Positions 10,906 to 23,700 of a DNA stretch of 64,000 nt are shown here, piece after piece; the first letter of the stretch is position 1; each line of letters begins with the position of its first letter. Made by a program: the position numbers and the translations under genes. The notes under the pieces are model-generated. The model worked only from the letters and a program-made list of their open reading frames with translations, did no database searches and was not told where the DNA came from. Source of the stretch: Nepenthes gracilis (taxonomy: Eukaryota > Streptophyta > Magnoliopsida > Caryophyllales > Nepenthaceae); assembly GCA_033239525.1 (NCBI GenBank), contig BSYO01000033.1, positions 1,727,501 to 1,791,500 on the forward strand, written 5' to 3'.

Positions 10906-12705
10906 TACATGTTCCCTGTCAACTGAAGGCTGCATTAGAAAAACAGACAAAAATGTACCTGACATTATATATCCTCCGGAAACACCCTGTTTCAAACTTT
11001 CTAAACTGCCTGTATATATGTATAATGTCTAACTCCAAAAGTAAGCTTTGTTTACGCTTTTTCCTCCTTAAATTGTTGGAGCATAATAGGGTCAAAGTCA
11101 AGACATGAAAAGAATTTGAAGTTGAAATTCTTCTCCATGGCTAGAACAGTTTCATTGTTTCCAGTGGTGAGTTGCATTTTATTATCCCTGCAAACAACTT
11201 TCTGGGGAAAATCTCAGTGGCAAATCATCCAATACATGACAAGGACATAAGTAAGCATTAGGCTTTGATTTTGCAAGATATTTGTTCCTTCACCGATAAT
11301 AAGAAAGGCTTTGTGCATGCAAGGATGAGTAATGGAAATAATGCACATTGTTACAAATGCTATTCTCCAGGTCCAGGGCCATGTTTCCATAAGATAACAC
11401 AATTATTGTGGACTCTAGACAGATTTGGTAAGCATGCTTTATTGCAAGTGTACAAGGATGGTTATTTTTCAAGGGAGTGCCTTCCTAAGGATAAGTTCAA
11501 CTGCATCTTCAGGACCTAGGGTCTTCTTAGACAAAAAGCTCTATGTTCAAGTGACGAAAATGAATTTCTTGATAGCAAATTAGTAAAGACCATATCTAAC
11601 TTATAAATAAGATAGAGAATTTTCAGAAAAAAAAGGGAGATGAGTATGAACTTTAGGTTCTCTTGAAAACAACATTACCAAATTGACTTTCCTTCTGAGT
11701 TTTCTCCAAACTGGTTGTCATTCCCCTTTCAACAAAAAGGTGTATGCTAAGTTGTTCTGAACCGTATCCTTATATTCCAATTGTCCATTTGTCAAAAGTT
11801 AAGAATGTGAAGTTTTTCCAGCGAAATACAATTAAGTCCTCTCCATCATAAGTTTAATCACTAAGGTTAAGGTTGCTTTTGGCATTTCAGAGCCAAAAGT
11901 CGGCTGTATTTGGTATAATCAAAATAGGGTGTGGTTCAGATAATTTTTTTGTCACAATCAAGTCCACATTGTTGACAGTTCTACTAAACCAAGCCTAATA
12001 TTTTTTGTTGATTTTACAGTAATAGCTCAACTCCTGAGCCAAACTCTTGCTTTTCTTAAGAGGATGAGAAATCTCATAAGTCAATTGCAGCTTATTTACA
12101 TGGTCAAATATAGATATCGTAAATTTTCTTTTTCGTTATTATTTTTTTTAAAAAAAGTTACTACCACAATTCATTTCTTTTTATCAAAATATGATAAATT
12201 ACAGTTCTGGATAAAGTATTCTATGTACAAAATTGAAAGCATAGAACCAAGTGCATTTGCTTCCCAAAGCATGTGAGTTGCTTTTCTAGGTACATATTCT
12301 TTGATAGTTAATAATTCATTTACTAAGACCTTAAGATAAGGTTCTCACTTGATCCTGCTACATAATTTTTCTTCTTAAGGTATTAACTAACAAACAATAA
12401 AAGTTTTTCCTTACATTCATATTATTTATTTGCGAGGGTGAGCAATGGCATAATGGTGAGTAGTACCATATCACTTGGATGTCACATGATGAAATATCGG
12501 TTGCAGCTTTCATTTCAATAGAAGATAAGATTATATATTTAAACCTTTCTAGACTCTGCAGACAGTCTCGTGCAGGCTAGCATCATATCCATATTATCTA
12601 GTAACAATTATTGCTTCTTGCTGAGTATTACAGTCTATATTATCCAACAGCAACACAAATTTAATATGTGGATAAAAAAATATATGGTGAATACGCTGGC
12701 GTCGA
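10906..12705. other. Intergenic DNA, no recognised gene
   Basis: A plus-strand frame at 11265-11519 (84 aa, no family recognised) is the longest open stretch. The rest is AT-rich. I see no exon chain. A SINE-like piece at about 12430-12530 is listed separately. Confidence 0.4.
12430..12530 (+). repeat. Possible tRNA-derived SINE fragment
   Basis: GTGAGCAATGGCATAATGG resembles a pol III A box region and CGGTTGCAGC about 50 bp later is in the place of a B box. The order is like Au-type plant SINE heads, but the body is short and no flanking duplication was found. Confidence 0.3.
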
Positions 12706-13383
12706 TGTTGCGTCCTCGGATGCTTACTCTGGCTTGAACGAGAATCCTACGGCAACACGTGTTTAGTGAATGAAAGAAAGGTATCGTGCGTAAGATGACA
12801 ACGGAGAAAGGATTTTTTTACGTGGAAACCACCATTATGACTAAGGTTGGGAAAACTACAGGACTTGTGTTAGAGAACTGATCTCACTATGATTTTCTGG
12901 GTTACAGATGAGTTACAAAATGGTACAAGTATATTTCTTTCTTTCTTTTTCCCCCTTTTTTTTCTCTTTTATTTTTCTTTTTTCCTCTTCCCCATTCTTT
13001 TATGCACAGTTGAGGTATTTATAGTGTTTGAACCATCTTTGGTTAGTTGCTCACGTGGCACTGATACATGCTGAAGTCGGTCACTTGCTTTACCTACTCT
13101 GTCATTGCTATCAGGAGTGATACGTGCATTCCTGATTATCCTTCTGTGAAGTCATATCTGCAGCGATCAGTCCCGCCTGCAGGCCGTCATTCGTCGTACG
13201 GTCTGACGAGGTTATCTACTGAATCCCTGGGACGTCGCCTCCCATGATCATCCTTGGTCCGTAGGCTTTTGTGGCCTTTTATCACGCTATTTTGGTTGCC
13301 CTTATCTCCTGTGCCTATTAGACTAATTGGATCCTTGCGATATCTGGGCCTTATCAACGGGTTCTTAATCCTAGAACCCAATA
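12706..13383. repeat. Probable solo LTR (related in structure to the element-1 LTR)
   Basis: It starts TGTTGCGTCC and ends near AGAACCCAATA, like TGTTGCG...GAACCCAACA of the Gypsy element 1 LTR. Inside it has TTTACGTGGAAACC (about 12818) and GGTATTTATAG (about 13014), both in the same relative order as in that LTR. No internal coding region or second LTR is adjacent, so recombination to a solo LTR is the simplest reading. I could not find a clean target duplication and the 3' border is uncertain. Confidence 0.6.
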
Positions 13384-14027
13384 ATTTTTTTTAAAAAATG
13401 ACCCCTTTGGTGCGTGATTGGCTAGTCAGAAAAATACATTATGTTTATATTATCTATTTTATAGATTATAATAAAATATTATTGGTTTCATTTATCTTAT
13501 ATATTGACATTTTAAATTAAAATTATTATATACTTATAAATTCATAATAATTTTTTTTAATGCTAAAAAAGGAAAATGCCTTATATTACGCATTTTTAAT
13601 CACTAAGCTTTAATTGATTTTCTCAAACTCATTAAATAATATTTTTAAGTCTTAATTTATATTCCACTACTATTATTATTATTATTTGCAAGTAACATTT
13701 TATTACTAAATCATGCTTGCTATTTTATATAATTAATTGATAATATTAATTTTATCAAATTCATTAATTAGATGAATTGACTACTCATCTCATGTTATCG
13801 GAACTTAATTTAAAAAAATATATATATTTATTGACCAAATTAAATAAAATAAAAATTAAAAGCTGTTAGCTCAATATTCAGCCAAATAAAGCTTATTATT
13901 TAAACAATTTAAAGGAAAAAAAATTTAAAAATAATAAGTGGGATGCAGCCCGTCGGAAACCCTTCGCAACCGCAGCGGGATCTCGAATGGTCTGAGACGA
14001 GAGGAGGGAAGAAAGGGGGAGAGAGAG
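13384..14027. other. AT-rich region upstream of the GCIP homologue
   Basis: Very AT-rich to about 13930, then a GC-richer stretch with a purine-rich run (GAGGAGGGAAGAAAGGGGGAG) just before the ATG, which is likely 5' leader. No clear TATA box was singled out. Confidence 0.4.
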
Positions 14028-15449
14028 ATGGGAAAGGCCGACGAGGAGCGGCTCAACAGAGCTCTGAATTCGCATCTCAGTGACATCCATGAGACCTATC
14101 AGGTTACCTCCTCTTTCTCACTCTCTCGAACTATCGATTTTTCTTTTTGATTTCCTTTTTGGTAGAAATTTCAGACTGTTGATTCAAGATATTTGTCTTC
14201 GGAGACAACTGCAGATTTTAGATCAAACACCGGATTCTTCTCTTGAAAAGGTCGGGTGGGATGAGGTCATCAAAATGGGCGAACAACTCTCCAAGCAAGC
14301 TACTATGGGTAATTCCGCATTCAGCTCTCTCCCTGTCCTTCTTCCGTTCTTTTCTCATTCGATTTTCGCTTCTTCGATCAGTTAAATTCCTCGGTATCTC
14401 TCCCTCTTCTAATTTTACCTTACTTGGCAATTTTGATAAATTTTGCTTGTACTGATTCCAGTTTCAACCGGGTTAGGCAACAATTTCGCATAGTTGTAGC
14501 CCGCATTATGAATGAATGAATTTCTGCAAGATTTTGCTCTTAGAAGTCTTAGTATCCTAGCCGGTATTCATCGCTTCGAGAATACTTTTGCCCGCAATAA
14601 ATTGTCCATCCATTTTTCTGACTCTGTGCTTCTAAGATTGCAATTCACCTAGCCCTAGGAGTGAACCTGACCAATTCTTTTGCTGACAGTTTTGAGTATC
14701 GTCTCTTCCATTATGCTTCTGTATTATATTGAATATTCCATCTCCAAAGTTGAAAAACAAAAAGAAAGGCTTTTATTAAAATGATATCTTGTGGAATGAT
14801 TCAAATAAAGACATGTATGGATTCATATTTGCAAAGATGATGTACCCGTCTTTTTTATACTGAATTAGTAATAATAATAATAATAAAGATAATAACGAAT
14901 AGAAAGGAATGAAAGGTTTGGATAGTGTATCCACGATAGAAGAGAAGGTTCTGTCGTAATATGCTGCTACCTATGTTTTCCTCTCACACCAACAGAAGTG
15001 TTCACACTTTACCCAGAAAAAAACATTACTCTAAAGCAAATATTTGTAGTCTTAATTTCTTTATTTCTGAAAGCCGGTTTTCAAAACCCTAACAAAATTC
15101 TTATTTTAAGCATCCCACCAAATGCAGCTGGTGTTGGTCTTATCTAGGGTTTCCCTACCTGAGAATGACAATAGAGCACCTCGTTTATGGCATTACTATT
15201 TCCAATGAATACCGAATTTGTCACCGTTTATTTTGCAGCTGGAATGCTTTGGACCAGAGAAAAACCAGAAGTTAAAGCACTAGAAGAAAACATGGTGGCA
15301 TATTTCAATAAGTTGCAGGGTCTCCTTTTGCTTTCCCATGGAAGCACTGTGGGTGCAGGGCCAACTCTTTCATCAAATATCCATGCGTCAATCAAGCAAG
15401 TAGTTGATTGCAGTTTTATATTGTGGAGGGAGTCTGTTTCTTTATATGG

Positions 15450-15494
<45 letters not shown>

Positions 15495-17349
15495 CCTCAC
15501 TAACATACGCACGCATAATACTATGGAAACATTATGTGCATATGCAACTAAGCAAGTTGTTGATTGCAGTTTTATATTATGGAAACATTGTGTGCATAAT
15601 ACTAAGATTGAAAAGGTTGAATCATGGATGAAGATAGTGGCATTTGTATCGGATATATCGGACAATATCTATCTGTATATGACATATTAGAAGAAAAAAT
15701 ATTTCTAAAAATAAAAAAAACCTGACGGGGCTACAAAATATCGGCTCATATATTACAATATATCACAAACACGATAACATATCATGGTATAGTTGTGGTA
15801 TCAAGAGGGCCTGATATCAAAACATATCGGATCATATTTGCATTAGTGGAACAGGTCAAATGCATTCTTTATGAGAATGTAATTAGTGTCATTCTGTCAA
15901 CTCGCAGAGATTGTGATGCAGGCTCATGGACTATAAAGGGTTATAAAACGGCTGTTTTCCCTTCTAAAATTTTCAAGGAAATCGGAGTCCATGGCTAATT
16001 GCCAGTTAATAGGAAAAACTATGCAAATGATAGGGGGCAAGTTCAAGATGCAAGATTTAAAGTGGGAGGGGGAAGAAAGAGAAGATAGCCCAGATGCTGA
16101 TATTTTCCTATTGGGAAAATATCTGTTTTTTCCCTTTGTCTTTACTCTTAGAAGTTTAAATTTACATATTTTTGATATATTATTTTTTTAAGAAATCTAA
16201 ATCCATGTATATTAAAGAGGTTTAAAACATGCAGAAATTAAAATTTTTTATATGCTTTTTAATAATTTTGAAAGATATTAAAATTTATTTTGATAAATAA
16301 TAAAAAAACTTTTTAAATAGGTAAATAAATGTTTAAATATAGTCAAATGGTGGTATATAATTTATTTTTAATACAGTTAGGAAAAAAACTATAATTAGGA
16401 AATGTTGCCTAATATAGCCAATATTAATTCCATCCATTGAATCAATGCCTACCTCTTACTTCTGCCTTGCAAAAAAAAAAAAAAAAAAAAGAGGGGAGAG
16501 AGAGAGATAGAAAGAAAGAAACTAGTAACTACTTGTGTTTTGCATTTTGAGCTCCGCCAATCGTGGTGTTATGCTATCACGGCGACTGTTTCATCTTAAA
16601 GTTACTTGGGTAGGAACTTCAAAAATTTTGCTCTTCTGATGCTGTTAGGATCTCGTAATAGGAAGCAGAAACTTACACTTCCGCAGTTAGTAGGCACCAT
16701 CTGGGATGCCTGTTCTGCACTCAAGAAAACTCCGACCACAAACATAACAGCGATAGGGCGAGCGATGACACAGGTTGCTGTTACCATGAAGGACGTGCTA
16801 CGTGAGATGAAAGAGCTCAAACCGTGCTCATCTGGTTCAACAGAGGAAGCAGAAAGCCAGCTAAAGGAAGGAGATGACTCGAGTGATGGTGACATTGAAA
16901 CCAACCTGTCACCAGAAGAGATGGAAATTGCCCATTTGGCGGCTGAAGTTGTATCCGAAATGCTCTCAGTTGTCAAGGAACTAATCCGCTCGATAACCGG
17001 TTTGCTCAAGCGGGACAATCTAGGCAAGAATGGTGATGGGATTGTGAATTTAGAAAAACTGTTGAAGCTTTGTGAAGGTGCAGGAGTTGAGGCTGATGAG
17101 CTCGGCGCCAGCCTTTACCCTCCCCAAGAGTTTACCATCATAATAGCAGCAACCCGAAAGATTTGCAGCCTCATTAATGAAATGCAGCGAGAGTTGGATG
17201 GCATCGATGGCTCAACTGCAGCTTTCTTGCAGGCATGCTGTGGCCTGAAGAGCGCCGTGGACATGTTGCTGTTGCGAACAGCTGAAACAGAGAACTCCAG
17301 CACGGGCAACCTTGTTCCGCAGATGCATAATCTCTCCCCGAAGAATTGA
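14028..17349 (+). CDS. Cyclin-D1-binding protein 1 / GCIP homologue
   Basis: Exons 14028-14102, 14215-14308, 15239-15448 and 16649-17349 join in frame (1080 nt, 359 aa) with GT donors and AG acceptors. The product fits the plant GCIP (Grap2- and cyclin-D-interacting protein, CCNDBP1) family over its length. Visible family segments are LDQTPDSSLEKVGWDEV, MLWTREKPEVKALEENM, LLLLSHGSTVGAGPTLSS, QLVGTIWDACSALKKTPTTN, AIGRAMTQVAVTMKDVLREM, an acidic patch (DDSSDGDIETN), then ELIRSITGLLK and ELGASLYPPQE. In animals GCIP is a helix-loop-helix protein that binds cyclin D1 and lowers Rb phosphorylation; the plant role is less defined and a nuclear regulatory role is inferred. Start chosen at ATG 14028 because the family begins with a very similar short first exon. 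Intron 3 (1.2 kb) holds repeats. The gene converges on PSS. Confidence 0.93.
15453..15492. repeat. (CT)n microsatellite beside the exon 3 donor of GCIP
   Basis: About 20 CT units begin four bases after the GT donor at 15449-15450. It forms an extended pyrimidine tract right at the 5' end of the intron. Confidence 0.95.
15520..15610 (+). repeat. Partial copy of GCIP exon 3 end inside intron 3
   Basis: The string AAGCAAGTTGTTGATTGCAG and following TTTTATATTATGG (from about 15550) repeats the end of exon 3 (from about 15396) with few changes. A smaller repeat, ATGGAAACATT(A/G)TGTGCATA, occurs at 15523 and 15580. This is a local duplication spanning the CT tract. It is not needed for the protein. 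Confidence 0.8.
15640..15860 (+). repeat. Dispersed AT-rich repeat with ATATCGG motifs (copy A, GCIP intron 3)
   Basis: Contains GGATATATCGGACAATAT, then an A-rich run, then several ATATC/CGAT strings and ends near ATCATATTTGCATTAGT. A similar series, with GATATATAAGACAATATAT, an A-rich run and TGATATTTGCATTAAT, occurs at 19030-19265 in PSS. I read them as two copies of one non-coding repeat, type unknown. Confidence 0.5.
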
Positions 17350-18595
17350 TTTTTTTTTTTACTGTTGCTTTCTTTTTCATTTTCTTTTGATGGGTGAACC
17401 GAAGTATCTCCGAAGAATCCGTCCTTTGCTTTTATTTCTTCGCTGCTCACCTGTTTTTGTAGGTTAACATATTAATTTTGAGTTTACATAACGATAACAT
17501 GCTACATAATGAATTAATATTACTCATCATTTATTTATAGTTCACTTACAGCCGCACTTCCTTTATATTGGATTTAGTATTTTAAAGAATTTGGTTGTAA
17601 ATAAGTTAATGATTGATTGGATATTAAACATTCCTCGTTCCAAAAATGACCAGTCGAAGAGGCTTTTTTTTTATATATATATATATAATTTGGTAAGCTT
17701 ACCTCCATAAATCTTTAATCATGGTTCTGTAACAACACTAATCACGCCTAGAAGATGCTGAGTGTAACGTCCCATCACCTCAAGGTGGATGACAACTTAA
17801 ATTCAAGCTCAAGAGAATTATTTTATTAGAATAAATTATTCTCAAGTGAATCGCATAGCCTGTTTTATATAAGCATATAATTATTTTTAATACTTTTTAT
17901 TTATATTGATAATGGTGCCTGATTTTCGTTCAAGCTGAGGAATGTGGTGCTTGAGCACGAGATTAGTGGTAGCAAGATGTGAGGGGCAAACTCAACTAAA
18001 AATATATAATTTTTGGTCCACATAGTTGATTTGTACCGATGTCTTCATTGTCACATAAGCCTATCAATCTAAAAAAAATGTTTTTTTTTTCTTTTTTCTT
18101 TTCTCCACGTATTTTTATTAGAATGAGAGTACATCTGGAGTATAAATATAATTTTCAAATTTAAATCAAAAGAACAGGCCATGTCTTTGGCTCCCGGCTA
18201 TGCCAGAAATTTCACATTTCTTCCATATTAACAAATCCACGAGGCATTAGGAGTCTCATTTCTCAATCTTTAATAATCATCACATGAACCCACATGTTCA
18301 AACAACGAATTATCACAACAATATACAACTAAGAATAAGAGAATACCACGGTGCTTTAATTCCCGAATTGGTCTATGCTCCGTTATGATGGCAGAAGAAC
18401 TGGCGAAATGGAACAATAAGAAGCTTACAGCTCTGAGATCCCGCTCCTAATGAGAAGCTGGGAACTAATGATAAAGAACCAAGAGAGCATTTACAGTTGG
18501 CTGAAAAATCTCAAGATATCTGCGAAGGAAGAGAATCACCGGATGAACATCGCAATTGTATTGGAACGTTGCTTCTTCTAGATAATTGTGTTGTG
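17350..18595. other. Intergenic space between convergent GCIP and PSS genes
   Basis: Should contain both 3' UTRs. AT-rich, with a short (TA)n near 17672-17687. A segment at about 17760-18080 (from TGTAACGTCCC) looks repeat-derived but I could not classify it. No gene seen. Confidence 0.45.
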
Positions 18596-20708
18596 TCATC
18601 GACTCTTCTTACTCGAGGTCTGATGCAAATGCCTTGACCATGCCATCAAGAAAATCAAAATTCCCACACCAATGGAAGTCCAAGAGAAAACCAACCATAC
18701 AGGCATTGGTTTTGGGTACAAGCCTGGTTGTCAATAGAGACTACAAATGTCAGCCACTACTTTTAATGGTCTTTTGAATCAGGAGATCTTACTAAAGTTT
18801 GAAGCCGTGATTGTTAATAGATACCTAGAAGGGAACTCACCATGCCCAAACTTGACACAGATGAGGAGCTCGACAATGCAAATAGCAAGCGAGAGCCAAC
18901 AAATTGCTCCAATCTTCTTTACCGGTTTGCTAGAAAAAACAAAGCCAGTAGAAAGCTTGATGGGCAGCGCGGCCAAATTTTTCAAACTATGGAAAATGGA
19001 TGAAAATGTCTTTATCGGAATCAGTACCGGTGCAGCCATAACGGTATTGGATATATAAGACAATATATATAGGTATTAGATATATCAAAAAAAAATTATT
19101 TTTTAAATTGTAAACGGATAGAATTGCATCGGTCAATATTAATAAATATATTGTCGATATGACAATATATCGTAATATTGATCCAATATTGGGCAATATC
19201 AGTATCAAAGAATTCTGATACCGATAAATATTGGCTGATATTTGCATTAATATGATCAATAGAAAGTACGAAACCAACACAACTTTAAGAGCAAAAGAGG
19301 GTGCAAATACCTGTCCTGCAGATAGGAATTGTACTCCCGGATTGTTGGTATGGCGATAAACCACCACAAGATCAACCTATATATTATAACAGGGTTTCGA
19401 GGCGGAATCCAAAGGCAAAACTTGAGGAAAAATGTGTTGAGCTCCACTGTCAAGAAAACAATACAAAGACACAGGACTTGTATAAAACGCCGTGGACCGA
19501 GCAATAGGTGCCATTCATCTTTGTCCCAGCATGCTGGTGTGAATTGCCCTAATGTACGTTTCACCTGAAGAAACAAAGAGCTGCCTGCTATAGGTTGTAA
19601 TGTCCAAATATGAGCTTTCTTGCGTACAAGTTGGAAATGACACAAATAGGTGCAATAAGATTACAAGAGAGGCATCTCAGCCACAATCTTTACAGAATGC
19701 AGCTTCTTAAGATGTTGCAAACATTATAATCTATCCAAACTCACTCAAGGATCTGATATAAAAAACCCAATTAGTGAGTTTGTTGAATTGGTTACAGTTT
19801 TCATTTTAAGCCAGAAATCCTGAAGATTGCCACACATGAACTAGTTTCAGGTCAACTTGATACTACAATTGAAGCCCTTTTAATTAACACAATTCAGGGA
19901 GTCTTTCTCTCTTTGCATGCAGTGAGTTCACAGATTTTAAACCCAAGAAGCTTGGAAGGATATATTTATTCTCTGGAAGTTTCTATGATCAGCATAAACT
20001 TACACTCGATTACACCGGAAGTGTCGATACTAATCAACACTCGATTGCAAGAACAAATGCATCCTGATGGTATGCGCATCACTCAAAGGTAAGTGGTGAT
20101 GGAAAGCTGCAGAAGTTGTCCAAAACCAAGAAGTAAATCCTGTAATAATACTTTAATGCGATGCCATTTTTCCTTCTCGATCAGTGTAGAAATTCACACA
20201 GCACTCAGAGATATCTCTGACTTTTTTATGAAAAAGCTAGCAGTCTACCACTTCTTCTGATACATATAAAAACCATTATTTGACAATCAATCAACAATAA
20301 CATTAAATTAAACTTCAAGGGGATAGTTTGATGCAGGAAAGCAGAAATATGGAAGGGAAGAAGAGAAAGGGAAAAGGGAGAAGCAAAGGCGAGAATAGAG
20401 AAAAGAATAAAATAGAGGTTATTATCAGGAAAAACAAAGGAGAATCATAATATCTAAATATCAATTCAATAACTCAACAATTTCAAATAATAAAATTAAG
20501 GTCTTATATAGAAGCACCTAACATCTAAATTAATTTAAAAATAAATATAATTTTCTAATAACAATAACCTAAAATAAGACAATAATAAAAATAAAATATG
20601 ATATTCTTTAAATATTTTAGACATTATCAAAATTATAAAATTTTAGAAATTCTTAAGGTAAAATGAAAGATAAAAACAAATATAATCAAATAAAATCAAA
20701 TCTCTATC

Positions 20709-20746
<38 letters not shown>

Positions 20747-23700
20747 TTTCAGCATCATACTTTGCTAATAACATTTGGTTGTCTGCTTATTCCAACCCAC
20801 TCATATGTTTTCCCATCAAAGTATCTAACCGTATGCATTCCTGCCCAGATACCTGTATAGATCATAAAGTAAACAGAGTAGCTGCAGTTACAACTTGTGA
20901 CACAACTTTATTATGAGGTTTTGCAGAACTAAAAATTTCCAAGCATTAGTTTTTGTCAGCTTACCAAACCCATTGCAGATAAAGATATCGAGAATAATGC
21001 TGTCCCACCAGCATTCATTGAAGTTTGGTAACATGTGGCGGAATGTCAACTGAAATTTAGAATATAATGGTTATCTCTAACCTATAGTAAATAAAAACGG
21101 GCTGAATGTTCAGACAGATCCGCCAACAAGTAGAATGAACTATTAAAAGGAAGCCACTGGAAAACAAGGTGATATGGTTTATAACAACTACCTCCATCGC
21201 CTCAAATCCAATGGATAACACCCATAGAAGTGGCAGATTACGAATCATAATGGCTTTGCCCCACCACCCAAGTATATGTGCAAGTACAAATTCATCGAAA
21301 ACTGTAGCCTAGAAAGAAATCAGAGCATATCAGAAGCTGAAGGCAACTAGAATGGGATAAAATCATGACAAACAGCAAACAGAAAGGAAAATCGGAAAAT
21401 AGGATTAAGAAAACCAAAAATGAATGTCGATAAAAGAAGATAACATACATAAACATTCTTAAATCTGTTTCTCGGATCTTCAGGCACATAAACCCGGCAA
21501 TCTGCGCCATATGATCTTTCAGGAAGTTCTACATGAAAGGGTCATATTAGTTAACAAATGATTATTGAAATGCAATGCATGTAATATGTATGACCAAATT
21601 GACATTGACATGTTACACATCCATACAAAGGTTTATGCAGAAACTAGAAGCATCAAAATGCACGAAGGATGTCAAAATCCAATGCATCAAATCTTAAAAA
21701 ATATTTGTCATTTGTAACATGTCACTCTTGATATTTCTTCTTTAGATTTGGATTTGCCACAAAAAGCACCAACCTTTTCTTTCCTTATCCAAGAGGAAAA
21801 CCAAAGGGGAAGTATCAATTTTCACTTGTGAATAGTCAAGAAAGTAGGCACCACAAAGTGCACTCATCTTGTAACCAAAAAAAAAAAAAAAAAAGCACAC
21901 TTGATTAGATAAAGAAGGGTGTTAGCTCCAAAAACAATCAGTTAATCAATTATTGCAACAAGTAAACCTAAGTGGAATCCATTATTTAAACCCATTACAT
22001 TCATTGCAACATCCATTCAAGAAATTCTATTACAGCATTTGTGTTATGCCATCAGAACAAAAAAATCATTAAGTCATCCTACAATGGTGTCCAGAAATGC
22101 CATTTCTCTTCATTTCAATTGATTAAATCCTGTAATTTCTTGCTACACAAACACCTACCCACCTATCGATCCAACCACAGAAGCAAGCACGCACATTCAC
22201 CGTAATAATCTTGATAAGTCAGCCATCAATGTTGTCTAGAACTGCATGTTCTCTTCATTTCAATTGATTGCATTCTTGGCAATTAGACTCAAATAAACAT
22301 TCGCCTAACATAATCATTATTATTTTTTCATGTTAGTCATCAGAGGTTGCCCATAAAAGAGCGAAAGTTATTTGATTTCCTTTAGCCATCAAATTGTCAA
22401 AAACTACTTGTTCTTTTCATTTCAATACTCCTTCCTTCCTCCTAAAAGTAGAATGCCTTAATTCCTTTCGGTGAACATATACTACCTCGAAACGTTTCCC
22501 TAAAACTACGTAAACATGAGTTTGAGTATCATCTGTGATTGACATTTTATGACAACCACCTAGACTATTATAAGGCACACACTTGTTCTTAGGCAGTAAT
22601 TGTGGCCTCCTATTTGTCCGAAATCTATGAGAACATAAGGGCTTCTATAACACCCCTAGCCAAAAACTTATAAACAGAAGCACCCCACTTGTACCACTCT
22701 TTTAATTTCAAAAAAAACCATATTTATTGTCTTCTACAGGCAAACTATGAAAGAACCATCATCAATTTTCTATATCCTGCGAGTATCCAAACTTATTCAT
22801 CACCAACATCCCTTATCATTAAAAACAACTATGTATTTTTAATATTATCTGGCAAGGCATGGAATGCAATAATTGTCCGTATAATGCATATATACAGATA
22901 AGGCAGCAACTCAGGATCAGAGCTTCACAGTACATGGAAGAGGTGTGTGAAATTGAAACAAAAAACATTTGGGAAATGAAATTGATATCATCCAACAGTG
23001 AAACTTATATGGCTATTGAGCTTCAGCACATACCAACACCTAGGTCAGGATGGAGATATTTCATGAATTGCCGAGCATCATCACGCTTCTGAGAAAAATT
23101 TATTCAATTACTAATACAAAATTTTATAATATTTACACATACATTAGGCCTGACCAGAGAGAGGGTGAGAGCAATTGCAAGGAACTTAAACAGGCAAACA
23201 ACTGCTCAACAAAATTCGAATGATGTGTATGTCTATGAACACATAGACTCTCTAAACAAGACCATATATCATTGCTCAAGTATACATCCATCATGGGAAC
23301 TACTTTTACGTAAGTGCAATATATTAAAGTACTAAAGGTATAACTATTCATTATTTCAGTAATTGATATTAAAAAGGAAAATTCTTAAAAATTTACTACA
23401 ATTATTTATCAAATATCAGATATAACCTGTGAAAAAAGGAATGTTCTTTAAAAATTATAAAATATGAAAGATTATCAAGTTTCATAACGTACTAATCAAT
23501 ATCTAAAATGTGGTTTATTTGAGTGAAAATAAGGTTTGGCACTATTTCATCATTCCAAGAAATTGAACCAAACTGCAAACTAAAAATGTATATCTTAGGT
23601 CATGTGATACATATTTTTGGGTTGACAAATATGTCACAACCCCACTACAAGCAAGTAATGATAATGAAGTCAAAAATAAACATATTCACATACAAGATCC

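Noticed and set aside
15187..15690. 167-aa plus-strand open frame in the GCIP region
   Set aside because: It is exon 3 read through the donor at 15449 into the CT repeat. Splicing to 16649 restores the family sequence.
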